From Hormiphora californensis (taxonomy: Eukaryota > Ctenophora > Tentaculata > Cydippida > Pleurobrachiidae): a stretch of DNA of 64,000 bases. The stretch covers positions 4,547,614 to 4,611,613 of the forward strand of contig CM035358.1 of the NCBI GenBank assembly GCA_020137815.1, in the 5' to 3' direction. Within the stretch, counting starts at the first letter, position 1. Each line of letters starts with the position of its first letter. The notes under the pieces are model-generated. The model made no database searches and was not told where the DNA came from. It saw only the letters and a list, made by a program, of their open reading frames with translations. Below, in pieces: positions 48,831-60,180 of this stretch. A program made the position numbers and the translations under genes.

Positions 48831-50103
48831 CGCGCTAGAACGGAGGGAAGGAGTTAAAGATATTGGTAAGCAGAAGTTAGGACATGCCAGATATAATGTT
48901 AAACATGTGAGACGATCTGCAAAACAGGGTAATTTGGAACTGTTTCCGACCCATATTGCTTGCTCTCACCGCTTGTATGCTTTAATCTGCTCTCTAATTG
49001 GGGAAATCTCGTCTAGTGATCACTTCACAGGCAAGAATACACAGTATTAGAGGCCCCTACAGCATCTTCTCACATGTTTAAACGGCTCTAGTTAGATAAC
49101 TACAAAAGATAGAAACTATTCCAAAGTTGAGACTGCAAATTTAGACGATTCTCCGTCCACTCAAGAAGTTTCATAGCCCCAACCCTTTATATAAGGGCTG
49201 TGTTCAGGTCCTCCTTTTTGACTGTTTTTTGGTCATAACTGGTGATTGGATTGTCAAATAGCTACAGACACTTTTAGATATGCATTAGTTAACCGGTTTC
49301 AAGATGATCCAAGCACTCCTTCCGTGGGCACGACCGCGCACCAATAGTAGTCCTGACTATATTATTTAATTGTCATTTTAAGATTAAAGACGAGCACCGT
49401 GCATAAATCATGAGGGTACGGGCGAGTTCTTGCTTTCTGTTGAGTCGAGGACGCTGTCGGAGGGCGCGATTATAATCTGGGTGCCTTGCAGCATGTTTAC
49501 AGGTGCGCGCTGCCAAAAAAGTACACCTAAAACCACTTAGACCGACTTTTTTCAAACGGCTATAGCCGCGAAACCACATGGCCGATTTGAGTTAACTAAA
49601 CGGTATCTAATAGAGAATCGATAGCCCTAACCCCAACCCAAACCCCAACCCTAACCCGACCCTAACAACAGCCCTAACCCGTCTCGACCGCCAAAATCGA
49701 TGAATTGTTAGCAATGGAAGGCACCCAGGTCCCAGATTTTAAGGTTTTCCGCTGTCGGACCGAGAAAGTGTTCACAGAAAAATTCTGGACTTCAAACTTT
49801 TGGACTTCAAATTTTGAAAGTTTTGATTTAACAAGCGCGGCGTAAACGCCGGTTTTGCGCGTGAGAACGCGCACGATAAAATCCTCGAATTTCGAGCAAA
49901 ATCGAGTGCGGCAGCACTATAAAAAGGCGCTCAGTTCTGCGTCAGTCGTGTTTGATGCTTGTTGTTGGTACTCTTCTGTCTCTGCATTGGTCTCACTTTG
50001 CTTCTTCTAAACAGATGTGGTTACACATCTTATTGTACGAATTGTCCCCTGACTTAATGGTTGCTATAAAAAACATATCCAATCTTCCCCACATATTGTC
50101 TTA

Positions 50104-50134
<31 letters not shown>

Positions 50135-50185
50135 GTTGTATTAATATCCCACTCTTAATTCTTATAATAGCAGAACAGTAACATA
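48831..50185. promoter_or_regulatory. Divergent control region between RPL7 and RRM2
   Basis: The region separates RPL7 (minus) from RRM2 (plus). A good TATA box, TATAAAAA at 49918-49925, points toward RRM2 and predicts transcription start near 49950, with a 5' UTR intron ending before 50186. A second TATA-like stretch (TTATATAA near 49188) could serve RPL7. Degenerate telomere-like repeats lie at 49623-49680. No coding exon is seen. Confidence 0.5.
49623..49680. repeat. Degenerate interstitial CCCTAA repeat
   Basis: About nine imperfect units of the animal telomere motif (CCCTAA, CCCCAA, CCCGA) occur in a row, far from any chromosome end visible here. It may be a break-repair scar or a chance pyrimidine repeat. 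Confidence 0.6.
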
Positions 50186-52569
50186 ATGGCAGCCGTAAAC
50201 GACCGATATCTGGATATTGCTAATCTGAACATTGATGATGAAATTAAACCCCTGGTAAGAATGCCGAGAATGCAATATTGGGGCTTTTTAATTCGAGAGC
50301 GAGAGAGAGAGAGACAGACAGAGACAGAGGGAGGGAGAAAACATCCACTTTTTTTCTGATCTCCTAACTCCATTCACTTATACTTACCAGGTTTCTAAGA
50401 ATGATGGTTTGGTAGTAGATAACAACAAAAGTGGATTTGATCCTGAAATTGAGCCCCTGCTAAAGGAGAACCCTCGGAGATTTGTTGTTCTTCCCATTGA
50501 ATACCCTGATATATGGCAGATGTACAAGAAGGCAGAAGGTAATTTAGAGAGAGATAGAGAGGAAGATAGAGGGAAAGAGATGTAGAAATATAGAGTGAGA
50601 GACTACTCGGGGACTACTCTGAATATATTGATGTTTCACTAGTGTATTGGCTGGATGATTTAGTTATAAGAAAGGGGAATGTATGGATATTTCCAATCTA
50701 ATATATATTGACCCCTTTCTCAGCTTCATTTTGGACCGCTGAAGAGGTAGATCTAAGCAAGGATTTACATGATTGGGAAACATTGAAAAAGGACGAGAAA
50801 CACTTTATCTCACACGTTCTCGCATTCTTCGCTGCTAGTGATGGAATTGTCAACGAAAATTTGGTAAGTATGTAGTTGAAAAAGGGACCAAAGTTTTTCT
50901 TCCTTTTTGTAATTTGACTGCTAACAGTGGGGTCCAAATGGAATGATACAATCCAATATCCATAATAATATTTCTTCCCAATAGGTTGAGAACTTCTCAG
51001 TCGAAGTTCAAGTCACAGAAGCGAGATGTTTTTATGGATTTCAAGTGGCCATTGAGAATGTACACTCAGAAATGTACTCTCTTCTAATTGACATGTATAT
51101 AAAGGTAATGTGCCCCTCCCCTTCTCCCTTCTACTACCCCCCCCCCCCCTGTGACAGTTATTAGTTTGGCAGTTATTTCTGATTAGATAAGACACATCTC
51201 AACTGTCAGATTTCACTGTCACTTTCGTTATCTCAAATTAAAATCCCAATCTATCATCTCTATCTTTCGTTTTCTCAAATCCCAATCTAACATCACTCTC
51301 TCAGGATGCCGCAGAGAAGAACCTCCTCTTCAACGCAATTGAGACCCTACCTTGTATTAAAAAGAAGGCTGAGTGGGCGTTCAAGTGGATGCATGCTGAC
51401 AGACCCTTCCCTGAGAGAGTCATTGCTTTTGCCAGCGTCGAGGGAATCTTTTTCAGTGGATCTTTTGCTGCCATTTTCTGGCTTAAAAAGAGGTAAGATC
51501 ACCTGAGATTTTTCCAAAATTTAACTTTGAGTGGCCCCTTTTGAGTCTAAATATATCCCAAATATATAAGTAAAACAAGGAAGTTTTAGTTCAACAGAAC
51601 TGTTGAACTAAAACTTCCTTGTTTTACTTGTAGATAGCTCCTCGCAACCGTGAGTAGAGCACTCTCCGGGACATGGACCATCAACAATATCCCAAATATA
51701 TACAACAAAATATCTGATTTTTGTCTTTTTCCCAGGGGTTTGATGCCAGGTCTGACCTTCTCAAACGAACTGATATCCCGAGACGAGGGTCTACACTGTG
51801 ACTTTGCGTGTCTTATGTTCAAACATGTCGTTCAGAAGCCAACTGCTGCAGTAATTAAAGCGATCGTCTGTGAAGCTGTGACTATTGAACAAGAGGTAAT
51901 TAGTAATGCGATAGTTAGGTAATTAGGTAGTGTGTGAGTTGGTAGGTAATAATGAATCGGTTTGGGGTAGAAAGATTATGCTGGTAAGCTCTTGACAGGG
52001 GTCAAAACTATTTTCTACTTGTCAAGTAACACAAAACAATAACCCACATCTCTCCCCCACACAGTTCCTAACAGAGGCCTTACCGTGTGCCCTAATTGGT
52101 ATGAATAACGGACTAATGAAGACGTATATTGAGTTCGTTGCTGATCGATTACTGGTCGCCTTAGGACAGGAAAAGGTGAGAGAGAGTTAAGACAGCCAGA
52201 CAGACAAAGAAATCGCATCTTTGACATTTTTACAAGTTTGATATGTATCTGTACGATCACAAATGTATGGAATTTAAACTGAATATCATCCCCCCTTCTA
52301 ACCACCCTCCTCCTTCTAACCACCTCCCCCCTTCTAACCAACCTCCTCCTTCTAACCACCTCCCCCTTCTAACCACCCTCCTCCTTCTAACCACCCTCCC
52401 CTCCCTACAGGTTTACCACTCAGAGAACCCCTTCCCTTTTATGGAAAACATCTCTCTGGAGGGAAAAACAAACTTCTTTGAGAAGAAAGTCAGCGAATAC
52501 CAGAAGGCTGGAGTTATGACTCAAAACACGGAGGAACGACATACCTTCTGCCTCGACGAGGATTTCTAG
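50186..52569 (+). CDS. RRM2: Ribonucleoside-diphosphate reductase small subunit (R2)
   Basis: Eight exons (50186-50254, 50391-50538, 50724-50863, 50985-51104, 51305-51492, 51736-51895, 52065-52175, 52411-52569) in phase give 364 residues. The R2 protein carries the di-iron tyrosyl radical that drives reduction of ribonucleotides to dNTPs with R1 in the cytosol. Iron ligands are visible in [53 protein letters not shown] and [13 protein letters not shown]. The radical tyrosine is in [13 protein letters not shown]. The C-terminal tail that docks into R1 is FCLDEDF. The N-terminus is short ([11 protein letters not shown]), without an obvious KEN degron, more like p53R2 than vertebrate RRM2. The start is the only ATG after a plausible 5' UTR acceptor. 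Confidence 0.98.
51568..51629. repeat. Perfect 30-bp inverted repeat in RRM2 intron 5
   Basis: Two exact 30-bp complementary arms (AAGTAAAACAAGGAAG... and ...CTTCCTTGTTTTACTT) are separated by only two bases. The hairpin opens a ~118-bp insertion flanked by 16-bp direct repeats ATATCCCAAATATATA (51553-51568 and 51687-51702). It is possibly a small transposon remnant. The hairpin would be stable in the pre-mRNA. Confidence 0.75.
52291..52403 (+). repeat. Branch-point-like repeat in RRM2 intron 7
   Basis: About eight units of CCTTCTAACCACCCTC precede the acceptor CTCCCTACAG of the last exon. Each holds TTCTAAC, a good match to the yUnAy branch-point motif, so the intron end carries many candidate branch points but a single AG. 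Confidence 0.75.
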
Positions 52570-53650
52570 AGTTGTGAACTCTCTGTTTTTTAGGTTTTGA
52601 GTATTTTGTGTGCTTTTGAGAAAGTTAATAGATAAATAGACCCGTGACCCATTATAATACCCCAAGTGACCCCAAAAACTCTATCTGTGACCCCAATTAT
52701 AGAGAGAAATTGGCTAGAATCTTGGCTATTTCTCTCAACTTTCACAGCTTATTATCAGGGCTGCTATATTTTGTTTTTAAGATCTCTTATTTGAGAGTCC
52801 GGTTATGTTATCGGGTATTACACCATTATTTATTATTTGTGAAAATTCGAAATGTGAAAAAATACCAAGATGAAAAGAGAGGAGAAAATTTCGTCGATTC
52901 AATTCTTTTTTACGACAATATTTTCAGTTTTCAAGGCGAAATTTTCTTCTCGTATTATTAGCGACATTTATTCTATGTAGAGATTGTTGCAAGTTTTCAC
53001 CCTGACCTCTCTCTCTCTCTCTTCACAGAGAGAGGTCAGGTGATAAGTTCTGAGATCTATCTGAACTCTCTTTATATTTTCTGTTCTGTACATAATTAAA
53101 CCTTCAGTTTCCAAACCCCCCAAAAATAACCGCCTTTTCTTATTTGCTTTAAAAAGAATGGGAAAGTTCTAGGATTAGGTCACGATTTGGCTGCTCGTAC
53201 CTTGTTTTGTAATGGACAGTTGATAAAATGAAGTTACCCTCCCTTGCCGGCGCAAGGGTCTGAGCCGGGGGGTGACGTCACGATTTACTAAGTGCTGAAA
53301 AAGGCGGCAAGCTTGAAATTCCCCCTCCCTTCTGACATGTCAGGGCATGCCCGCTATTTACACTCCTTCCTCCCTCTTACAAAGATCGTGTCGTTGCTGT
53401 AACGCGCGACGACAAATTCCTGGGTGGGATTCACTCTGCGCGGGGAGAGTGACGCCGAGCTCCCGCCACGGTTTCAACAAAGCTCCTCTTTGTTCCAGAA
53501 CGACCTGCTGACAGAGGGTGTGTGTGGCGCCTGCTGGTGTATGAGCATTTGTGAGGTTTTCTGTTCTTAGAGAGCGGGAGTTGAGTAGAAAATAAAGGTG
53601 TTTGCGTCAAATTTCAAAAACAAGAAAGAACTAAGAACAAAACATTAAAT
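52570..53650. other. Convergent 3' flanks of RRM2 and secreted-protein gene
   Basis: The RRM2 3' UTR is followed by AT-rich sequence. There is a small inverted repeat CCTGACCTCTCT / AGAGAGGTCAGG (53001-53040), a CRE-like TGACGTCA near 53273 and a GC-rich patch at 53240-53480. No exon is recognised. Confidence 0.45.
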
Positions 53651-54136
53651 TTACTTGCGAGCTTTCTCGGAGATGTTATCCAATTTAGCAGACATCAAAT
53701 TGGCGCCTTTAGTTCCTCTTCTGACAAGAGCATTCCCAACTTCCTTGGCCGTATCAACAGTTAACTCAGCCTCCTTTTTCACCCTCTTAACCATGGCAAC
53801 CTGCTTCTTCAAATCTTTTATATTGTGTAGGGCGGGTCTGGGGATAAATCCACTCTTCTGTAGCGCTTTCACGATGCTCCTATCTTTAGCTAAAGGTATG
53901 ACCTGTTTCAAAAGCATATCATTAGCTATGTTCCCGACAATGCTCCGTTTAGACCGTGCAGCACCACCACTCTTCCTGGACCCAAACCGTTTAACAGCAT
54001 TCGCTACAAGGTCCACCCCACTTGCAATATCATATGCTTTCCCAGCTGAGCCATCAAACGGGAAAACTTGCCTTTTAGGCCGAGCTGCTTGAGCACTGCA
54101 AAAAAGAACGAGCAGACAAACAACAGTGATCTTCAT
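53651..54136 (-). CDS. Small secreted basic protein with furin-type sites
   Basis: A single-exon ORF of 161 residues. A clear signal peptide (MKITVVCLLVLFCSAQA) is followed at once by RPKR and, 40 residues on, by ARSKRS. Both are good proprotein-convertase sites. The predicted mature part starts SIVGNIANDMLLKQVIPLAK, is basic and rich in amphipathic helix, has no cysteines and has further dibasic pairs (KK, RR). A TATA-like ATAAAAGC lies about 50 bp upstream of the ATG on the minus strand. A secreted cationic helical peptide precursor (antimicrobial, venom-like or hormone) is possible. No family is recognised and the function is open. Confidence 0.65.
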   Translation of the reverse strand: MKITVVCLLVLFCSAQAARPKRQVFPFDGSAGKAYDIASGVDLVANAVKRFGSRKSGGAARSKRSIVGNIANDMLLKQVIPLAKDRSIVKALQKSGFIPRPALHNIKDLKKQVAMVKRVKKEAELTVDTAKEVGNALVRRGTKGANLMSAKLDNISEKARK

Positions 54137-54877
54137 GATGATTGAAAGAGAGAATTTGAGAAGTTTTGTCGTGTTCTAGTGCTTTTATTTGATGCACGTG
54201 TGAGAGGGAGGGAGTGGTGCAATGGAAGATGGACAAAGGTTAAGTTGGGGCAGCGGAGAGACTTGATAAAGGATTGTACACGTGGTAATATCAGCATCAC
54301 AAAAGAATTTGAATAGACTCAGTATTCAACTAACCATGCTCTTATCATCTCAAGTTTCAATCGTTTTAGAGCATAGGGCACGTGATGTTGAACGTAGTCA
54401 ACAATACGGTATTGCCTTTCACGTTTTCCAGTTGAAATAACTGAAGGTATGATGTAGTAGTTGTGCAATAATCCATCGGGCCGGGGATGGAACTTGAAGG
54501 AGGATTCGAAGCAAAATAAAATTTCCAATTTCATGTTTTTAAAACGAGAAAGGACAACTTTACAATATTTTTACACACATCCTATCAAAAAGCTAACACA
54601 GCTCTACAATCATTATAGCTCTACTCACATTGAAAATACTACGAGATTTCAGGCACAAAACCACACGTGTTCCTGATTTTACACAAGGAACACTTCGTGT
54701 GCACTTTCACTTTCAAAATTCGGCAACTTTGAAAATCAGTAGTAGAGTTCCGTTACGGCGGAAGAGTGCTCGATCGCGACAGGTGTTACTGCTTGTTGAG
54801 TAAGGGGGAAGAGTGTGAGAGGGTTCTCAACAAGTTACTGCGGTAGTTTTTCCTTTGTGTAACTTTGAAAATCACAT

Positions 54878-54910
<33 letters not shown>

Positions 54911-55076
54911 AATTCAAATATATTAATTCAAAGTTGCCGAATTTAATACTCCACTCTTTTTTTTTCTTCTCAAAATATTTTAACTATTTTCAACCTAAAA
55001 AGGTACACATTATTATCTAACACTTGTCGGTATACAATCCAGTCTTTCACATTAACAGAAGGAGAGAATTTGAAGA
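54137..55076. other. Intergenic with TA repeat
   Basis: This is the upstream side of the secreted-protein gene and the 3' flank of the coiled-coil gene. It includes a TA dinucleotide run (about 54871-54910). Two short TTCAAAGTTGCCGAATTT-type segments (near 54715 and 54925) are inverted to each other. No exon is seen. Confidence 0.45.
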
Positions 55077-58000
55077 TCACCGCCAAATTGGTTCAGTTCT
55101 GGGTCGCCCTGGAAACTGTTTCCGATAAAGTCTGGACAACCCTTCCTCCGTGGGATCCGGTAGCGGCCATACCTCCTCTACATGCAATGGTGCTGAGGAA
55201 GGTGGTGCTGTTGGGGGTTCCCGTGTTGGTGGGGGTGGTTGTTGGTACTCAGACGTTATTGGATCTTCTTCTTTAATCTCCTCCTGTAGATGTAATGGGA
55301 ATGTTGGTGTGCTCTAAATTATAGTCATGTTCAACATGATGTCATGTGATCTAATTATGTGATGGTTTAGAACCCCGAGGAGGTCTAGGACAAGGCATCT
55401 CATTGACACGTGTAGTGTGTACTACGGTAGGTAATTAGTGACCGTGTATTGTGGTGCCCAACAACTAAACATTGCAAGAGAAGCTAGGAGTAGGAACGTG
55501 TTCATTACCTGTGTTGGTGGTAATGTGCCCGTTGATTGCTAAATAATAACATCTCGTTCATGCCGGGGCAGGGCCGGGGTGCTGGGAAAGTTGGGAAACT
55601 CATTTAGCATCAGTTTGTTCAATCTCGGCGCTGGCAGGCTCTCCGTGGTGTTCGTCTTGGAGAGCTCGAAATCAGTTGGTTTTGGTATGGTCAGATCAAA
55701 TCTGATTGCAGCCAGGTGTTTCGGAGGTGGTGGTGGTCTGATTATGCTTTCGGAACTACTGGTGACACATTTCCGACCTGCAGGGAGAGACGGGATCGTG
55801 ATCAGGTCCCTGCAGGGACTGTGAGGGATACACAGGATGGTGATGGATAAACAGGATATAATGTAACCCTAGACTTTGTGGGGTTTTGAGTTTATAATAA
55901 CTATTGAAGTCTCCCCTAATTCACCCACCAGTAACTATTTGAAAATGAAACACTCACCTAACAGGAAATCATGCCCCTGCTGCTTCTCTCCCCCCACTGT
56001 GTAACTATTTAATGTTGGAAACACTCACCTAACAGGAAATTATGCCCCTGATGCTTCTCTCCCCCCACTGTGTAACTATTTAATGTTGGAAACACTCACC
56101 TAACAGGAAATCATGCCCCTGCTGCTTCTCTCCCCCACTGTGTAACTATTTAGTGTTGGAAACACTCACCTAACAGGAAATCATGCCCCTGCTGCTTCTC
56201 TCCGCCCACTGTGGCTGCTCCTCCAAAGGTTCTCCTGTAGTCACCCACTATTTCATTAGTAGTAGCATCCGCTGACACCTTCTTGACATTGACACTTGGT
56301 GGAGGGGAAGGGTTCTCCTTCAATGACTTTAGGTAGTCAATCCTATCTCTGACGTCCAGTTCACGGCGTTTTTGTTCTTCAATTAGAATTGTACTCATCT
56401 GTGGGAAAAGAGAATTGTTACTTGTTGCTATAGGTACTAGCGAGATATATATAGGAAATATTTTAGTTGGCAAGATTATATTGCGATAGATCCTTGTTGT
56501 AAAAACTAGATCCTGGTTACAGTGAGAGAAAGAACACTAACCTGTGCCTTGTCGTACTGAGACTCAGCCTGCCTCCTTAGCCTCACAAACTCTTGATACT
56601 CCTTTACAGATCTCTGGGATCGTGTGTTCTGGTCACGTAGTAGCAACACCTAGAGGAGATGGGAGATAATATATAATGACACTATCTTAGGCACTCCCTC
56701 CTGCCCCTGACCGGTAAAAACATTATTTATGTGGCTCACATCGTCATTTTATTTCTGTGATGGTAAGGTAGATCAAGGCATGATTTGTTATGCTCTAACC
56801 CTGGCGGGGTCGAGTAAGGCAAGGCATGATGATAAGCGTGTGAATACTTCAAACCTGTTCCTGAGAGGCGGCAGTGTTATCATCTCGTATTGCTCTCCTA
56901 TCATGCCGTGCAAGAGCCTTGGAAAGAGAGGCATTCTGGCAACTAAAGTCAATCATGAACTGTTTATATTGTTTCCTATCTTTAGCTTCTCTCTTTCTAT
57001 CTTCTCGTTTTTTCACCAGAGCCAGGACTTCCCTTCTTTCAGCATCCTGGAAAAGAGGAGTTTTAGAAGGCTGCTACCCGGGGAAGCAGGAACCGACCGA
57101 ACCAAGTAAACAACCAATCAGAGCTGGTTATTTAGGGCACGTGACTGGTTATCAGCCAATCAGGGGCCAGTATTTCCTGATTCGGTCGGTTCCTGCGGGG
57201 AAGCCACTAGCCAGCTAAGTTCAGGGAATAAATAAAGATGAAAGGTTTGAAGCCAGTATAAATAACACAAGTTCCTAACACAAATTGCTTGTAAAATTAG
57301 TGTGAGACACCTACATGTTGTTACATTGTGTGACCTACATGTTGTTTGTAGATGCTCTCCCTGATTCTCGTATCATCAAGTTCCCTCTTGTGCAGTGCCT
57401 CAATTCGGGTTGCGTTCTTTATAGCATCAACCCTCGCCAGAGTCACCTGGAATATTTATAGGGTGGTCCATAAATTATGTGGAACTAATTGTATTACTAT
57501 ATTTGTTGAGTAAGGGGGTGAGGGGGGTCACCCCTTTACTTACTCTGAACGTAAAAAATGCTTGACAAAGTCTGATACCTTATGTTGATGTCTTTGGAGT
57601 AGTACTCTGTCCTGTCGAGCTGCATTGGCCTCAACCTGGGCCCTGTTCTTATACGCCTGATGGGGGTTAGGATGGTGGTGTTGTGCACCATGGGGGGTCT
57701 GGTTTGGATGAGTAAGATGATATAATGTGGAGAAAGCTGTGACAAGAGAGAAGGCACCCCGACACATGATGTACAGGACAGGCCAGGAATTTAATAAAAT
57801 GTGTAATAATGCGTAACGAACCCCCGATTTTATGTTCATTTCTTGAAATTACCCAAACGTGATGGCGCGACCCGGCTCACCTGTTGAACAGCTTTAAGAC
57901 AGGACAGTGCCATGCTGTCTTGAATCTTTAGGAACAGGCACTGCGAGTTACTAGTCGGTGCTTTCTTTGCCTCTCTTACAGTTGGTGGTCTGTATTTCTA

Positions 58001-58708
58001 AAAAGGGATTATTGGGTGTAGTTAGGGGTAGGGGACCTGTTATAAAACTGTCTGACTCCATTTTGAATTCTCAGATCAGTGTCCGCGGGGCCAGAGTGAA
58101 ACAGAATGAAATAATATTTGTGTTTGAATAATGCTTTGTTATATACATGCTGTATCCCACCTGTACGTCTCGGTAATGTTTTGCAGCCTCTCTAACCACT
58201 CTCCCAGCCTCCCTGCAACTTGTAACAATATCCCTGAACTGTTGGGGCTCTTGGAGGGATGTTTTCTCTGCCACTAACTCTAATCCGTCCGGGGGAGTAA
58301 CAATTCTGGTTTCCTCTGCAGCGGTCAATGCTTCTTGGACCTTACCTAGGGGAAGTGTACCTGGACTTTGCTAGTTAATATAGTCGGTGTAATAATTGTA
58401 TCAGGTCGCGAGACATCTGCAGTTTGATTTGGCAGCAGTTTAAAAGTAAGACCATGCATGGTTTATAGGGATTCTACTGTCAATTTACGGGAATTAATAA
58501 GTCCCACTAATCTACCTGATCGTTTCTCAAAGACATTTCCCTCGAGACCCGCCATGAAAGGAACAGCACCCCATATCTTGGTAAAGGAAGTTTTCGTTTT
58601 TATGTTTGCCAGTAGTTTCGCACTACTTATCCTAAACGGCACTTTCTCTTGTGTTTTCTGGGAGGGAGGGTGGGGTGTCAGCTTTGATCGACTGCTTTTC
58701 AATCTCAT
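55077..58708 (-). CDS. Unrecognised coiled-coil protein, 547 residues
   Basis: Ten exons (58708-58516, 58345-58161, 57997-57881, 57656-57579, 57446-57339, 57046-56855, 56649-56542, 56398-56170, 55777-55551, 55283-55077) join in phase with GT-AG introns. The first ~65 residues are basic (KVPFRISSAKLLANIKTK). Residues ~70-400 are mostly helical coiled coil (ARQDRVLLQRHQHK, ALHKRELDDTRIRESIYKQH, KKREDRKREAKDRKQYKQF, EYQEFVRLRRQAESQYDKAQ). The C-terminal ~150 residues are proline-rich and disordered (RPPPPPKHLAAIRFDL, EYQQPPPPTREPPTAPP) and end FPGRPRTEPIWR. There is no signal peptide or membrane segment. The build resembles ciliary microtubule-associated coiled-coil proteins, but I cannot name an orthologue. 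The start ATG is the first in the open frame, and an upstream exon is possible. Confidence 0.7.
55951..56175 (-). repeat. 70-71-bp tandem copies of a 5' splice junction
   Basis: Four units in all are present. On the minus strand each holds CACAGTGGG, GCAGCAGGGGCATGATTTCC, then TGTTAG|GTGAGTGTTTCC. This is the last ~38 bases of exon 56398-56170 plus its donor. The first unit in transcription order is the real exon end; three more follow in the intron, each with an intact GTGAGT donor and an upstream ACAG that could act as acceptor. Confidence 0.88.
57087..57195. mobile_element. 109-bp MITE, second copy (hAT-like)
   Basis: It has the same ends (CAGGAACCGACCGAA inverted) and the same length as the copy at 11341-11449, inserted in the reverse sense. 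A perfect 8-bp target duplication CGGGGAAG is present (57079-57086 and 57196-57203). It lies in an intron of the coiled-coil gene. Confidence 0.88.
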
Positions 58709-58929
58709 TAAAACCGGTTTGGCTCTGCAGCTGCAGCTTAGGAATGAACAAAACTGGGGGTCTTCGTTGCTATGTCAGTTGCTAACCAGACACCATGAAT
58801 CGCGCGCAGAGCCTCACCTGACGCGCATCGCGCCATACAAACATGTGCGCAGTAAATAGTGGCCCAAAATTGTGTCAAATCATGATTATTGGCACAAATT
58901 TGGACCCCAATTCAGGAATAACAAGAATA

Positions 58930-60180
58930 AATGCGTTATCCTTATTATAAAGTACAAATGAACGTCGTGAGGAGGATGGTGACCTATCATCACGTGCAAA
59001 TGGTGGGGTGTTGCCAAGGAGGTGGCTTGGGAGGGGTATTGGAGGGGGGATACTGCACGTGCATGTTGTTGATTGTTTGTTGTGTGTTCCTGTGTGGTGT
59101 TTCGTGGTGTTTTAGGATCTACTGCTGGGGCCCCCATGATTGCCAAAGCCTTTCTACCTACGTACCCCGTTGATTCTCTACACAGCTACAATTCTACGGA
59201 TCTTTATCACCTGATTCTTCATGTTATTCAGCGGGATTTCCCTTGATGTTTATCACCAGCGCTCTACCACTACCAACCTCCGTATTCTTTACCCCGACAT
59301 GGAGAGACAAAGAGTGAGAGGGGAGGGGAGGCATAGAGACGGGTGGGGCGGGGGGCTGTTGTGGGATCTCAATGGGCTTTCTAGTCCTTATTATAATTTG
59401 CAAATGAACGTCGTGATGAGGAGGAGGATGTCCTATCCTCACGTGCAAATAGAGGGGGGTTGCCAAGGAGGTGCTCTGGGAGGGGTATTGGAGGGGGGAT
59501 ACTGCACGTGCATGTTGTTGGTTGTTTGTTTCGTGTTCCTGTGGTTGTTGTTGTTGGTGTTTTGGGATCTACTGCTGGGGCCGCCATGATTGCAAAAGCT
59601 TTTCTACCTACGTACCCCATTGATTCTCTTCACAGCTACAATTCTACGGATCTTTATCACCTGATGATTCTACATGTTATTCAGTGGGATTTCCCTTGAT
59701 GTTTATCACCGGCGCTCTACCACTACCAACCTCCGAATTCTGTACCCCGACATGTCACATGTGAGAGGGGGGGGGGCATAGATATGGATGGGTGGGGGGG
59801 TGTTGTAGGACTTCAATGGGCTTTCTAGTCTATATTATAAAGCAGAGATGCTTGCAAGACAAAATTTGGAGGAGGGGGTTTTAGGGCTTGCACGTGGAAA
59901 ATTGACGTGTTGTTAGGGGTGGTTGGTGGGGGGTTTGGGGAGTTGCCATGATGGTGGGCAAGAGTTTAATACTGCACGTGCATGTTGTTGGGTGTTTTAT
60001 TGCGTGTTCCTGTCGTGTTTTGTGGTGCTTGGCCATCTACTGCTGCTGCCCCGATGAATGCCACAGCTTTTCTACCAACGTATCCCAGCTTTAATAACTC
60101 TGCACAGCTCCAGTTCTACGGATCTTTATCACCTGATTCGGTATGTTCTTCAGCTGCAGTACTCTAAAGACTTCCCTGTA
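58930..60180. repeat. Three tandem copies of a ~450-bp segment
   Basis: Copies begin near 58930, 59385 and 59825. Each has a TTATTATAA or similar start, CACGTGCA motifs, a G-rich stretch, GATCTACTGCTG, then GCTTTTCTACC(T/A)ACGTA and TTCTACGGATCTTTATCACC. Translation of the end part gives AFLPTYPSFNNSAQLQFYGS in copy 3, but frameshifts in copies 1 and 2. The copies may be decayed exon duplicates or a non-coding repeat. No full gene can be built. Copy 3 is the most diverged at its 5' side. Confidence 0.7.

Noticed and set aside
55070-55276. Plus-strand 68-residue frame
   Set aside because: It is antisense to the terminal exon of the coiled-coil gene, which has splice signals and phase continuity.
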